In this document: positions 33,653 to 42,394 of the stretch, piece by piece
How positions within the stretch are numbered: the stretch's first letter is position 1
How the letters are laid out: every line of letters starts with the position of its first letter
NCBI GenBank assembly: GCA_017436705.1
Contig: JAFSCP010000040.1
Coordinates: 58,858 to 122,857 of the forward strand
Length of the DNA: 64,000 bases
DNA from: Bacillota bacterium
GTDB lineage: Bacteria > Bacillota > Clostridia > Peptostreptococcales > Anaerovoracaceae
Direction: 5' to 3'
The notes under the pieces: model-generated
Database searches by the model: none
What the model was told of the DNA's origin: nothing
What the model saw: the letters and a program-made list of their open reading frames with translations, nothing else
Made by a program: the position numbers and the translations under genes

Positions 33653-36600
33653 ATGAAGAGAAGAATATCTCTTATCAGAAATCCCGGCAATGGGGATGTT
33701 CTGGAAAATAAACAAATTATAGTTAAACTGGATGGCTGGAAAGTAGGTCAGTTTTTACAGGGTCAGCGTCTTGTTTTTGATGCTGATGAAAAGGTACATA
33801 CTTTGACAGTATCATATAAAGGGGAACTGAGTCTGGAACTGAATTATCAGATACCTGCAGGTAATGATGATATGATTCTGGCGTTGCTTTGCGAAGGCAA
33901 TCAATACACATTAAAGCAGGTGCCTCACAGAGAACTTACCATCCGCAGAGATGATGCTAACCCAAATCTGGGACTGAGTCTTCAAATTGATGGAAGAGTT
34001 CATCCTGCTGCACCGCGCCTGGATGCCGGTGGATGGCTTACTATATGTATTGATACAGCAAATCATACTCTGAATCTGCAGGGATACGGGATTATGTGGA
34101 ATCAGAAAGCACGCAGTATTAAAGTTCCGGCAGGAACAGGTAATGAGGAATACTTTGTAACCGTAAATGCAGATAAGACTGTAACAGTAAAGAAAAAGCA
34201 ACCGGTGCAGGAAAAGAATGAAAAGAAGCCTCAGAATCCGAGCAATAATATTTTGCCGGGCGGACTTAGTGACAATAAACTAAGAAATGCATTAGATCTC
34301 CAGCTTATGTCAGAAGGAGACAAACTGTTTGATTTACTTTATAAGAATCGTGTGGACTTTCTGCGTGTGGAAGTTGGAAGCGATGCGATTTCCTTCAACT
34401 ATCCGGACGGAACAGGTTTCAGAACAGGACAGACAATTTTCTATACGGGACTTGCAGATAAAGCAGCTCCGTCTATTACAGAGAAGCGAATTGTTATTGA
34501 CAGTCAGCAAGATCGGAACACGATACTTAATTTTATACGCAATTATATAAACAGCGATGAACGTCCTGAATCCGTAATGGAAGGCAAGGACATCTATCGT
34601 AATCCAGAGTTTGACCGGAAGGTTATTAAAAAAGCTGAGGATATTTATGGCTCGTCCACTACATATCATCTTAAAATGGAAATCAAGGCTCTGCTCAATC
34701 CGGAACATGGTGAAGTTTATCAGTTGCTGAAAAATTCAGAAAAAAATGGAGTTTTCAGAGTAGGATTCGGTGCGGTGGACGATTGTATTGTTTTCGATGC
34801 TTACAGTACTAACAGTTCTAATAACCCTGCATACATTAAGGAGATTTTGTATAAAGATATTAACAAAGATGCCGATTCGCTTCGCCAGATGGCAAAAATG
34901 ACAGGCGGCAACTTCCCGGAAGAAGTCAATCCGTTTGAATTTCTGGAAACATGGGAAAAAGAGAGTCTTATCAATGAAATACTTCAGCAGTTTATCAACA
35001 GTGATCAGTGTCCTGGTGTGTATTATGATGACCATGCAATCTGGCTTGACCCTGATTATAGCATTGATGTAGCAGACTCAGCCACCATGTCCTTCCTGAA
35101 AGGTGATTATCTCAGACCACTTTTTTATCTGCCGAACGGAATTCTCTGCAATGCAATGTGCGATCAGAATCCGCCTGCAGAATATATTGATGTAGCGGTA
35201 GGAACTGCAGGAATCAGTTTTCATGGACATTTCCGCGGAATGTCTGCAGGAGAAATAAGGACCGTATACACTGTTTTATGGGAAGATATCAACGATGAAA
35301 CAGTTCTTCTTGCTGCAGAAAAAATGAAGGGTATCAAGGGTCACGGCCCGGTAATTACCCGTCTGGATTCTCAGAAGGACAGGGATGCAGTTATTCAGGT
35401 TATCCGGGAATATATAGAAGAGGAAGTAACGGTTGCATACATGGAAGGAAACCGTATTTATCTCAGACCGGAAGTTAATGAAAGACCGGAACATCCGGAT
35501 ATGAACTATTCACTGACATCCAGCGTTCTGTGGTATGAAATGCTGGACCGTTTCGGTGAGAAGTCAGAATTTGCAGAAAGAACAAAGGAAACTCCGGCAA
35601 CTTGTTTCGTGACAGCAGAAGCTGACAGGCTGCGCATAAATATGATGTTCGAGGATGAAGCCGGAACTACAGAAGTTGTTGAAATCAAGTACAGCGACTG
35701 TACATTTGATAAGATGCCATCCTCATGGGAACAGCTTAAAATTACAGACTGGCAGAACCGTTTTGACCGTCTGGACGATCCGGAAGACCAGAAAGAACTT
35801 GTAGATTATCTTATGTGGATGATGGACGTGTTCCGCCACATTATTATCGAAGGCAACTCTTTCCGCACCCGTCGCAAGGGCGAAGAAATCATTGAAGTGG
35901 AACAGACTCTTACAGGCAGAATGATGGCACGTAAGGTTGTCAAACTCTTTGACCTTGATGGTGAGTTTATCGACATTATGCGCCACTCCAACATTAAGTT
36001 CTGCCATATTGCCGGATATAAGGATTACCTTGCCTTTATTTTCAACAATACCGACGGAAAGGTTATCAAGACAATTTACCGTGATTTCACAGAACTGGTG
36101 GATGAAGAGTTCCTCAGCGGCGAAGACTGTTTTGACCATCTGACCTGCGGATATGAAAAGGACGAACTTTCATATTTCCTGGGTAAAGCAGTGGGTGAAC
36201 TGCCGTACATGAGGACACGTTCAGATAATCATCTGGATTCCAACATTCTTTTCCTCAACAGGGATATGGTTCCTGGACTTGATGAACCATATATACCAGA
36301 GTCAGCGGAAGTCCAGCCTGATATTGAGCCCGATACACAGCCTGATGTACAGACTGAATGGTCCGTGGAAAGTGCGCCGACAACTCTTGCTGTAATTGCA
36401 GAACTTAACCAGCAGTTCGGCGAAGGCGGAGGACTGGCACGCTTTATGAAGGATATGGGCCTTAATAAGGCAGAACTTATGACCGGTTCACACGAAATAG
36501 TTATAGGCTTCTGGAAAGATGATTCCTGCACCAGCAGAATTTCCATGCAGTACGCCCAGTATGCTTCCGGAGAAGAAGGATCATATCAGATGCTGGATGA

Positions 36601-36676
36601 AGAAAACCGCAGAACACTTCAGAATTGTATTCAGGCAGCAGTGCCGTATTTTACATACAGAGAGGACGGAAGATAA
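33653..36676 (+). CDS. Large modular protein A (1007 residues), unrecognised family
   Basis: Two beta-rich domains at residues about 1-93 and 94-180 each contain a His-Thr-Leu strand followed later by (I/V)PAG (VHTLTV...IPAG and NHTLNL...VPAG). After a lysine-rich linker come five copies of a roughly 130-residue alpha/beta module, at about 205-320, 340-470, 475-608, 618-745 and 750-880. Each opens with a helix like KLFDLL and closes with a helix, an aspartate/serine turn and a strand such as FINSDQCPGVYYDDHAIWLD. A proline/acidic linker (about 881-905) leads to a final 100-residue domain. No signal peptide, membrane segment or catalytic motif is seen. Paralogue of the next gene; both are likely partners of the ATPase. 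Confidence 0.65.
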   Translation: MKRRISLIRNPGNGDVLENKQIIVKLDGWKVGQFLQGQRLVFDADEKVHTLTVSYKGELSLELNYQIPAGNDDMILALLCEGNQYTLKQVPHRELTIRRDDANPNLGLSLQIDGRVHPAAPRLDAGGWLTICIDTANHTLNLQGYGIMWNQKARSIKVPAGTGNEEYFVTVNADKTVTVKKKQPVQEKNEKKPQNPSNNILPGGLSDNKLRNALDLQLMSEGDKLFDLLYKNRVDFLRVEVGSDAISFNYPDGTGFRTGQTIFYTGLADKAAPSITEKRIVIDSQQDRNTILNFIRNYINSDERPESVMEGKDIYRNPEFDRKVIKKAEDIYGSSTTYHLKMEIKALLNPEHGEVYQLLKNSEKNGVFRVGFGAVDDCIVFDAYSTNSSNNPAYIKEILYKDINKDADSLRQMAKMTGGNFPEEVNPFEFLETWEKESLINEILQQFINSDQCPGVYYDDHAIWLDPDYSIDVADSATMSFLKGDYLRPLFYLPNGILCNAMCDQNPPAEYIDVAVGTAGISFHGHFRGMSAGEIRTVYTVLWEDINDETVLLAAEKMKGIKGHGPVITRLDSQKDRDAVIQVIREYIEEEVTVAYMEGNRIYLRPEVNERPEHPDMNYSLTSSVLWYEMLDRFGEKSEFAERTKETPATCFVTAEADRLRINMMFEDEAGTTEVVEIKYSDCTFDKMPSSWEQLKITDWQNRFDRLDDPEDQKELVDYLMWMMDVFRHIIIEGNSFRTRRKGEEIIEVEQTLTGRMMARKVVKLFDLDGEFIDIMRHSNIKFCHIAGYKDYLAFIFNNTDGKVIKTIYRDFTELVDEEFLSGEDCFDHLTCGYEKDELSYFLGKAVGELPYMRTRSDNHLDSNILFLNRDMVPGLDEPYIPESAEVQPDIEPDTQPDVQTEWSVESAPTTLAVIAELNQQFGEGGGLARFMKDMGLNKAELMTGSHEIVIGFWKDDSCTSRISMQYAQYASGEEGSYQMLDEENRRTLQNCIQAAVPYFTYREDGR

Positions 36677-36678
36677 CC

Positions 36679-39600
36679 ATGTCAAGATGGAGATATTTTA
36701 CTATTTACAGAGAAGCTGACTATTATGACGGGGATCTTCAGGTAATTATGGATGGAGCCAGCCAGGAAAATCTTCACCGCCGTTCCCGCTACGCACTGCG
36801 TCTGGATCTGAATGCTCACACAATCAAAGTTAAATTTCCTGGATTTTTAGGTGCATCTGTTACTCTCAGGGCTCCGGCAGGGGATGATGATGTGTATTAT
36901 GATCTGGGGGTTAATCAGAACCAGGAAATTCTGGCAAGAGGCTGGGGCGAAACCAACCCGGCATATCACGCAATGATATGGCCGGCACCGGCTTCCAGCC
37001 TGCAGGAACTTGGAATTGTACCTGCAAAGCTGCGTGAAGAACTTAAGATTCTGCTTAATTCTGCGAACGGAAGTCTCTACCGTAAAATGAGAGATTCCAG
37101 CATTAATAATGTTATCGTGAAAGCAGACGGCGGAGCGATTTTCTTTAAAACCATGTCCGGAGATAATACTCTGGAAAGAATATATTACAACGAAATCGGA
37201 GATGATTCGGTTACATCTGATATCCAGCATGTCTGGATCAGAAGAGAAGGGGAAGCTAAGCTTATCCGCCAGTTTATCTGCGATTTTGTGGAAAGCAGCA
37301 AATATCCGGGACTGCATATGTACAATGATATGCTTAACATGGACCCTTCTGCATCTGTTTCTGCACAGCAGAATTACGGAACTTCCGGACCATCAACGGC
37401 AACCAGAAAGGTGGTTCTTACCAGAACACCTGAGAATAACGATGTAGCCATAGAAATGTACCATGGGCAGACCAGGCTGGGAACACTGCAGAAACCAGGG
37501 CAGTACACACTGCAGCTGACTCCGCAGTATACCAAGTATGGTGATCTTTACATGGATGAGCTTATGTTCATTGAAACGAAGACATATACCAGCAAGAAGT
37601 TCGTTATCATGGAAGGAAATGAAGATATAAATCTTGAAGTTGAATTTTCCAATTCCGGATTCATCTCTCTCCGCAGCAAAGTAAAACGCTGGCATGTGAC
37701 ACCTGACGGTCAGAGCATTCTGGTATCCTGGATTAATCCGGAAAAACTGATCAGCCAGCTTAAGCGGCTGCTTTACCCGGTAAGCGGTTACTTGTACAAA
37801 TACATTTATGAAAAGGATGCATATCTTCTTCCGAAAGTCAGTCTTGGAGATATAGTTATTGAAAATAATGGAGAGTTTGCGGCTTACATCAGCGCAAAAG
37901 ATTTCGCATGGGGCTTTGAAGGAGATGGGACCGGTATTTCTGTCAATTCGGAAGATGATGCAGAAGAAATAATGGGGATAATCCGTCAGTTTGTCAACAG
38001 TGATGCATGCCCTGGTTTACGTACCGTTACTCCTACATCCAACCTGATCTGTAAGGATCCTGCTTCCGCAGTAAAACCATCTGTTTTTACATCTGCAGGA
38101 GAATACGCAGAAACTACCAAACGTGTGAAGAATGCTATTAAGGAAAACTTCAGCATTTCGGGCGGAAAACTTTTTGATATGCTGATGAGCGGCAAGGCGG
38201 ATCATATTGAAGTGAGCGTTTTGCGCCAAATGGTTGAACTGTCGGCACATTATACAGGAACCGACGAACTGGACTACGATGATGTACTAACAGTAAATTT
38301 TGAGCAGGAGTTCATTAAGGCCTTGGAAGACAATGCAATTTGTTCAAAACTCCGTGGAGATGACCTTTACACTTCTCTTGATGAAGTCTGGGAACGCAAT
38401 TATCTTATGGACTCAATCCGCAACATGATAAACGATGAATCCACTTTCGGTGTTTACATGAAAGATGACCGGATTTACCTTGATCCGGAGGCACAGAACA
38501 GACCGGAATACCCAGATATTAACGACTCTATGACTACTTCACTTCTGTGGATTATGGTTAATAACGAGTTCGGCGAAGAAACAGATTTTGAGGAAAGAAT
38601 CAAGGACCATCCGGCAACATGCTATGTGTCTGCAGATGAAGACCGTCTCCGCATTACTGTTATGGAAGAATCCGATGGCGGTCAGACACGTACTGTTGAA
38701 TTCCCTTACGCAGAATGTACTTATGACAAGTTCCCTGAAGGCGTTGGCTGGGAAACAATGCGTATGGAACTGTGGCAGAACCGCTACGAACGCCTTGCCC
38801 GTGAGGAAGACCGTGCAGAGCTGGAAGATTATCTGATGTATTTCATCGGATGCATTCCGCACGTTATTGTGGAGGGTAATTCCTTCCGCAGCCGCCGTCC
38901 TGGAGAAGAACTGATTGAAGTGGAACAGACCCTGACTGCCAAAGTAATGGGACAGAATGCTGCCAAGCTGTTTGATCTTAACGGTCAGTTTGTGGATATT
39001 CTCCGCCATTCAGACATGGATTACTGTCAGATTGCTGTCTACAACGATTACATCAAATTCTTATTTATTGACAGAGAGAATGATGATATCGCAGAAAGCA
39101 TTAAAAAGGATTATACTGAGCTGGCAGATGCAGATTTCCTCAGTGGGGAAGGCTGTTTCAGCCGCCTGACATGTCAGTACGAAACAGACCAGCTGGCCGA
39201 ATGTATAGGCAAGGCAGTATGCAAACTTCCATATTTTAAGTGCGGACACTATTCCATGGGAGAACCTGATTATGCAAGAATCTATCTGAATACGGATATG
39301 GTGCCTGTAATTGATGAAGCGTTTATGCCGGCATCTGATGAAACTGATGTACCTGAGGAGCATGTTGAGATTGAGATTGCTGCAGAGCCTGAACTGGAAG
39401 TTACACCAGAGCCAGAACCTGAAAAGGTTATCGACAATGGACCCGCTTTCAGTGTCCACGCGTCTCCTACTACATGGGCAATAGTTGCTGCTCTGAACCT
39501 GCAGTTTGCAGAAGGGGGAGGGCTTAACCAGTATATGAAGGCAAGTGGTTTCAGCGGTGCTGATATGACTACATCAGCATACGAAATCGGCATCGGTTTC

Positions 39601-39750
39601 TGGAAAAACGGTGAATGTTCGACCAGATTGTTTATGCAGTATGATCAGTTTAATAAAGGTATTCCTGGTGAGTTCAATTCTCTTGGAGATGAAGACCAGA
39701 AAACCTTACAGACAGTAATCCGCACAGCAGTGCCGTATTTTGATATATAG
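36679..39750 (+). CDS. Large modular protein B (1023 residues), paralogue of protein A
   Basis: The ATG two bases after the previous stop, with GGACGGAAG before it, is preferred over an upstream in-frame ATG at 36625. It contains a beta-rich domain at 1-80 (AHTIKV...APAG), a module at about 110-225, a second beta-rich domain at 243-335, and modules at about 352-460, 480-605, 612-745 and 750-880. A Glu/Pro linker (EPEPEKV) precedes the C-terminal domain (926-1023). From residue about 595 onward it aligns closely with protein A: IYLDPE..RPEYPDIN, VEGNSFRSRRPGEE, EVEQTLTAK, AAKLFDLNGQFVD and a matching end GIGFWKNGEC. The first halves differ in domain order, implying duplication then rearrangement. 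No secretion signal. Function unknown. Confidence 0.65.
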   Translation: MSRWRYFTIYREADYYDGDLQVIMDGASQENLHRRSRYALRLDLNAHTIKVKFPGFLGASVTLRAPAGDDDVYYDLGVNQNQEILARGWGETNPAYHAMIWPAPASSLQELGIVPAKLREELKILLNSANGSLYRKMRDSSINNVIVKADGGAIFFKTMSGDNTLERIYYNEIGDDSVTSDIQHVWIRREGEAKLIRQFICDFVESSKYPGLHMYNDMLNMDPSASVSAQQNYGTSGPSTATRKVVLTRTPENNDVAIEMYHGQTRLGTLQKPGQYTLQLTPQYTKYGDLYMDELMFIETKTYTSKKFVIMEGNEDINLEVEFSNSGFISLRSKVKRWHVTPDGQSILVSWINPEKLISQLKRLLYPVSGYLYKYIYEKDAYLLPKVSLGDIVIENNGEFAAYISAKDFAWGFEGDGTGISVNSEDDAEEIMGIIRQFVNSDACPGLRTVTPTSNLICKDPASAVKPSVFTSAGEYAETTKRVKNAIKENFSISGGKLFDMLMSGKADHIEVSVLRQMVELSAHYTGTDELDYDDVLTVNFEQEFIKALEDNAICSKLRGDDLYTSLDEVWERNYLMDSIRNMINDESTFGVYMKDDRIYLDPEAQNRPEYPDINDSMTTSLLWIMVNNEFGEETDFEERIKDHPATCYVSADEDRLRITVMEESDGGQTRTVEFPYAECTYDKFPEGVGWETMRMELWQNRYERLAREEDRAELEDYLMYFIGCIPHVIVEGNSFRSRRPGEELIEVEQTLTAKVMGQNAAKLFDLNGQFVDILRHSDMDYCQIAVYNDYIKFLFIDRENDDIAESIKKDYTELADADFLSGEGCFSRLTCQYETDQLAECIGKAVCKLPYFKCGHYSMGEPDYARIYLNTDMVPVIDEAFMPASDETDVPEEHVEIEIAAEPELEVTPEPEPEKVIDNGPAFSVHASPTTWAIVAALNLQFAEGGGLNQYMKASGFSGADMTTSAYEIGIGFWKNGECSTRLFMQYDQFNKGIPGEFNSLGDEDQKTLQTVIRTAVPYFDI

Positions 39751-39757
39751 TAGTTTA

Positions 39758-39789
39758 AGGACATCCTGACGCACGGGATGTCCTGTTTT
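39758..39789 (+). terminator. Terminator of the ATPase/modular-protein operon
   Basis: 9-bp stem AGGACATCC (39758-39766) with GGATGTCCT (39776-39784), followed by GTTTTA. Confidence 0.75.
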
Positions 39790-39847
39790 ATATGTAAATT
39801 AAAAGTGCCGGAATCGGCAAAAATGATAGACTGGTATGCGAAAATAA

Positions 39848-39877
39848 TTGGATTTATTGCCGATAATATGTTATACT
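39848..39877 (+). promoter_or_regulatory. Possible promoter of the Fic gene
   Basis: TTGGAT (39848-39853), an 18-base spacer and TATACT (39872-39877), about 45 bases before the start codon. Confidence 0.4.
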
Positions 39878-39923
39878 GTACATTAGATAAGTGTAAAATT
39901 TGATTTACAACGGAGGAAAGCAG

Positions 39924-40814
39924 ATGCGATACCTTTCAGTTACCGAAACAGCAAAACAGTGGAATATTTCAGAGCGCAGCGTCAGAAACTACTGTGCACT
40001 TGGGCGTGTGCCAGGTGCATTTCTTACCGGCAAGACTTGGAATATTCCTGAAAATGCAGGAAAACCGAAGCGTTCCAACAAGAAGAAGGAACAGCCAGTT
40101 ACATTGCTGGATATTCTGAAAGAGCAGAAAGCAAGCAAATATTCCGGTGGCATTTACCATAAGACACAGATTGATCTGACATACAATTCCAACCATATCG
40201 AGGGCAGCCGCCTGACACATGAACAGACAAGATATATCTTTGAAACCAACACCATTGGTGTGGAAAATGAAGTGCTCAATGTGGACGATGTGATCGAAAC
40301 AGCAAATCATTTCCGCTGCATTGATATAATTATCGACAATGCAAAGGCAGGGCTGACAGAGAAGTTTATCAAGGAGCTTCATCTGATTCTGAAAAACGGA
40401 ACCAGTGATTCCAGAAAAGATTGGTTTGCTGTGGGAGATTATAAAAGGATGCCCAATGAAGTCGGTAGTATGGATACAGCTCTTCCGGAAGAAGTTGCCG
40501 ATAAAATGAAAGCTCTGCTGACAGCGTATAATGCCAAAGAAGAAAAGACCTTCGAAGATATTCTGGATTTTCATGTGAAGTTCGAGCGAATCCATCCGTT
40601 TCAGGACGGTAATGGCCGAGTAGGCAGACTGATCATGTTCAAAGAATGTCTGAAATATAATATTGTTCCGTTCATTATCGAAGATAATCTGAAAATGTTC
40701 TATTACCGTGGTTTGAAAGAGTGGGATAAAGAAAAAGGTTATTTGACAGACACATGTCTGACAGCACAGGATAAATATAAAGCATATTTAGATTATTTTA
40801 GGATCGCTTATTAA
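39924..40814 (+). CDS. Fic domain protein with N-terminal helix-turn-helix
   Basis: 296 residues from the ATG preceded by GGAGGAAAG (an upstream TTG is less likely). Residues 1-45 form a MerR/excisionase-like helix-turn-helix (YLSVTETAKQWNISERSVRN, ending in KTWNIP). The Fic core contains the catalytic loop HPFQDGNGRVGRL (224-236). The autoinhibitory (S/T)xxxE(G/N) motif appears as SNHIEG (89-94), so it is a class II Fic whose inhibition helix precedes the core. Such enzymes AMPylate proteins. It has its own promoter and probably acts alone, perhaps regulating its own gene. Confidence 0.9.
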   Translation: MRYLSVTETAKQWNISERSVRNYCALGRVPGAFLTGKTWNIPENAGKPKRSNKKKEQPVTLLDILKEQKASKYSGGIYHKTQIDLTYNSNHIEGSRLTHEQTRYIFETNTIGVENEVLNVDDVIETANHFRCIDIIIDNAKAGLTEKFIKELHLILKNGTSDSRKDWFAVGDYKRMPNEVGSMDTALPEEVADKMKALLTAYNAKEEKTFEDILDFHVKFERIHPFQDGNGRVGRLIMFKECLKYNIVPFIIEDNLKMFYYRGLKEWDKEKGYLTDTCLTAQDKYKAYLDYFRIAY

Positions 40815-40844
40815 AAGTGATTTTCGAAGTGTAATAGATTAGAA

Positions 40845-40898
40845 AAGAAATACAGGATTATAACTGGGAATGACCAGCTAGCTTGTATTTCTTTTTAT
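40845..40898 (+). terminator. Terminator of the Fic gene
   Basis: AAGAAATACA (40845-40854) pairs with TGTATTTCTT (40884-40893). The long loop holds a small CTGG/CCAG hairpin, and the T-run continues to 40896. Confidence 0.65.
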
Positions 40899-40956
40899 AT
40901 TGTCCGTTTTTTGGGACACCTACCTTGTATAATATATAATAAAGAAAGGATATAGT

Positions 40957-41064
40957 GATTCGTCCGAAACAGAAGCACTTTTATATTTTGAAAACAATCC
41001 GTGTGAGATGACATACATAGATAGCACGGGCAGAACATGGGATAATGTGTATTTTGACGAGTGA
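40957..41064 (+). pseudogene. Possible C-terminal remnant of a lost gene
   Basis: An uninterrupted frame without a start codon reads, from 40957, DSSETEALLYFENN and ends ...GRTWDNVYFDE before TGA at 41062-41064. It has protein-like composition, but an in-frame stop lies at 40930 and no ATG, GTG or TTG opens it. It may be the tail of a deleted gene. The rest of the 40815-41132 gap holds only the Fic terminator and AT-rich sequence. Confidence 0.3.
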
Positions 41065-41132
41065 AGACATGATATTTTTCAGTGAAAAAACTATTATAAG
41101 ACTGGTTAATCTGCAAGAAAGGGAGTGACATA

Positions 41133-41450
41133 ATGTACGACAATTTTGGTGGTCCGGGATTTGACTGGAACGGAAATGGCAGACATGATGCTTTTGATGA
41201 TTACATTAGTATGGAGTTTACAGGTGGCAGTAAAAACATGGCAGAAAAGCAGAAAAAGAAATCCGGTGGTATAGTCATATATGACGCAAGCAAAGACAGT
41301 GATGGGGTGGCAATTTTTAAGGCATTGCTAGTTTGTACATTCTGCATTGGAGGGATCTTTTTACCGGCATCTGTAGGTGCTGGGCCATTAGGCATGGCTA
41401 TGTGTATGCTTGGCGCTGTAGGGCTTAGTATTGCAGTTTTAAAAATTTAA
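41133..41450 (+). CDS. Small membrane protein with EF-hand-like N-terminus
   Basis: 105 residues. The N-terminal motif DWNGNGRHDAFDD has the spacing of a calcium-binding DxNxNGxxDxxD loop, a pattern often seen at the start of small clostridial membrane proteins. A lysine-rich linker is followed by two hydrophobic segments (IFKALLVCTFCIGGIFL and GMAMCMLGAVGLSIAVL). GGGAG lies before the ATG. No enzymatic function is apparent. Confidence 0.6.
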   Translation: MYDNFGGPGFDWNGNGRHDAFDDYISMEFTGGSKNMAEKQKKKSGGIVIYDASKDSDGVAIFKALLVCTFCIGGIFLPASVGAGPLGMAMCMLGAVGLSIAVLKI

Positions 41451-41495
41451 TGGTTGTGTAGTATAATATTTAAAAGTTTAAAAAGGAGAATGGCT

Positions 41496-41552
41496 ATGGA
41501 TTCTTTTGATTTTAATAATATTGCTAATCATATTATGGGAATCTGGTTATAA
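41496..41552 (+). CDS. Possible 18-residue micro-ORF or truncated gene start
   Basis: ATG at 41496 follows AAAAAGGAG at 7-base spacing and a TATAAT at 41462-41467, then encodes MDSFDFNNIANHIMGIWL before a stop. The expression signals are good but the product is very short. Its beginning loosely recalls the preceding small protein, so it may be a decayed duplicate. Confidence 0.3.
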   Translation: MDSFDFNNIANHIMGIWL

Positions 41553-41584
41553 AAAAAAATATATACTTTTTTAATCTAAAGGGG

Positions 41585-41604
41585 TATAATATACTAAAGT
41601 ATAT
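41585..41604 (+). promoter_or_regulatory. -10 box and palindromic operator of the MNT/HEPN operon
   Basis: TATAAT at 41585-41590 overlaps the palindrome ATATACT-AA-AGTATAT (41589-41604). A matching half-site ATATACTTT lies upstream at 41559-41567. The arrangement suits autorepression by the toxin-antitoxin complex. Confidence 0.55.
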
Positions 41605-41621
41605 GAATGGAGGTGTATCCC

Positions 41622-41963
41622 ATGTGTTCACAGAATGAATTGAATATTTTGATGACGAAGATTGCAGAGATATACCGACAGGTATATGGTGAGAACATTT
41701 TTAAGATTTTACTTTATGGGTCATATGCTCGTGGTACACAGGATGCAGAATCAGATGTGGATGTTGTTGCAATTGTACGTGGCAACAGAGCTGATCTGCA
41801 GAAAAAGCTGCGCGAAGTATGGACGCTTTCTTCTGATCTGGAGCTTGAGTACGAAACTGTATTATCACCAACGGTAATTCCGTTTGATGAGTATGAAGAA
41901 TACCGTGAAGTATTGCCGTACTACCGTAATATCGATAGAGAGGGGGTAAGTATTGTTGCATAA
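41622..41963 (+). CDS. MNT-type nucleotidyltransferase, probable antitoxin
   Basis: 113 residues from the ATG that follows GGAGGTG by six bases (an earlier ATG at 41607 is too close to it). The nucleotidyltransferase motif GSYARGTQDAESDVDVV contains the GS and the two metal-binding aspartates. In MNT/HEPN systems this protein neutralises the HEPN ribonuclease by AMPylating it. It overlaps the HEPN gene by 11 bases, the usual arrangement. Confidence 0.9.
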   Translation: MCSQNELNILMTKIAEIYRQVYGENIFKILLYGSYARGTQDAESDVDVVAIVRGNRADLQKKLREVWTLSSDLELEYETVLSPTVIPFDEYEEYREVLPYYRNIDREGVSIVA

Positions 41964-42357
41964 TAATAAAACAGAACTTGCCTTATATCGTCTGGATATG
42001 GCTAAAGAGCGTCTGGAGTCTGCAAAGCTGCTTTTAGATAATAACAGTTATAAAGATTCCATTGGAAGATCGTATTATGCAATCTTTACAGCAGCAAGAG
42101 CATTACTTGCTATGGATGGAGAAGACTTTGCAAGACATGCAGGTGTAATATCTTATTTTCAAAAAACATATATCAAATCCGGAGTTTTTGATGTGAAATA
42201 CTCCAGATATATCAGTGAAGCTTTTCAAATAAGAAATAACACTGACTATGCAGATTTTTATATTGTATCACGTGAAGATGCGGAAGAGCAGTATCAGAGA
42301 GCTGTAGAGTTTTATGATACAATCGGTGAATATCTTCAGAAACAGATTCATGAATAG
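41953..42357 (+). CDS. HEPN domain protein, probable toxin
   Basis: 134-residue four-helix HEPN protein. Typical features are SIGRSYYAIFTAARALL and the late RNNTDYADF, the position of the Rx4-6H-type ribonuclease motif; tyrosine sits in the usual RNxxDY of the MNT-linked branch. Translation probably starts at TTG 41953 behind AGGGGG, inside the MNT gene. It forms a toxin-antitoxin pair with the MNT protein. A terminator follows. Confidence 0.9.
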   Translation: MLHNNKTELALYRLDMAKERLESAKLLLDNNSYKDSIGRSYYAIFTAARALLAMDGEDFARHAGVISYFQKTYIKSGVFDVKYSRYISEAFQIRNNTDYADFYIVSREDAEEQYQRAVEFYDTIGEYLQKQIHE

Positions 42358-42368
42358 AGTATTTTGAG

Positions 42369-42394
42369 GCAGGGGAATATTACCCTGCTTTTTT
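42369..42394 (+). terminator. Terminator of the MNT/HEPN operon
   Basis: GCAGGG (42369-42374) pairs with CCCTGC (42383-42388), followed by six T. Confidence 0.85.

Noticed and set aside
29653..39750. Canonical type VII secretion system
   Set aside because: No transmembrane ATPase, EsaA/EssA/EssB-like membrane genes, YukD or WXG motif are found; the similarity is architectural only.
33653..39750. Recent perfect duplication of one giant gene
   Set aside because: The second halves match well but the first halves differ in domain order and sequence, so it is an old, rearranged duplication.
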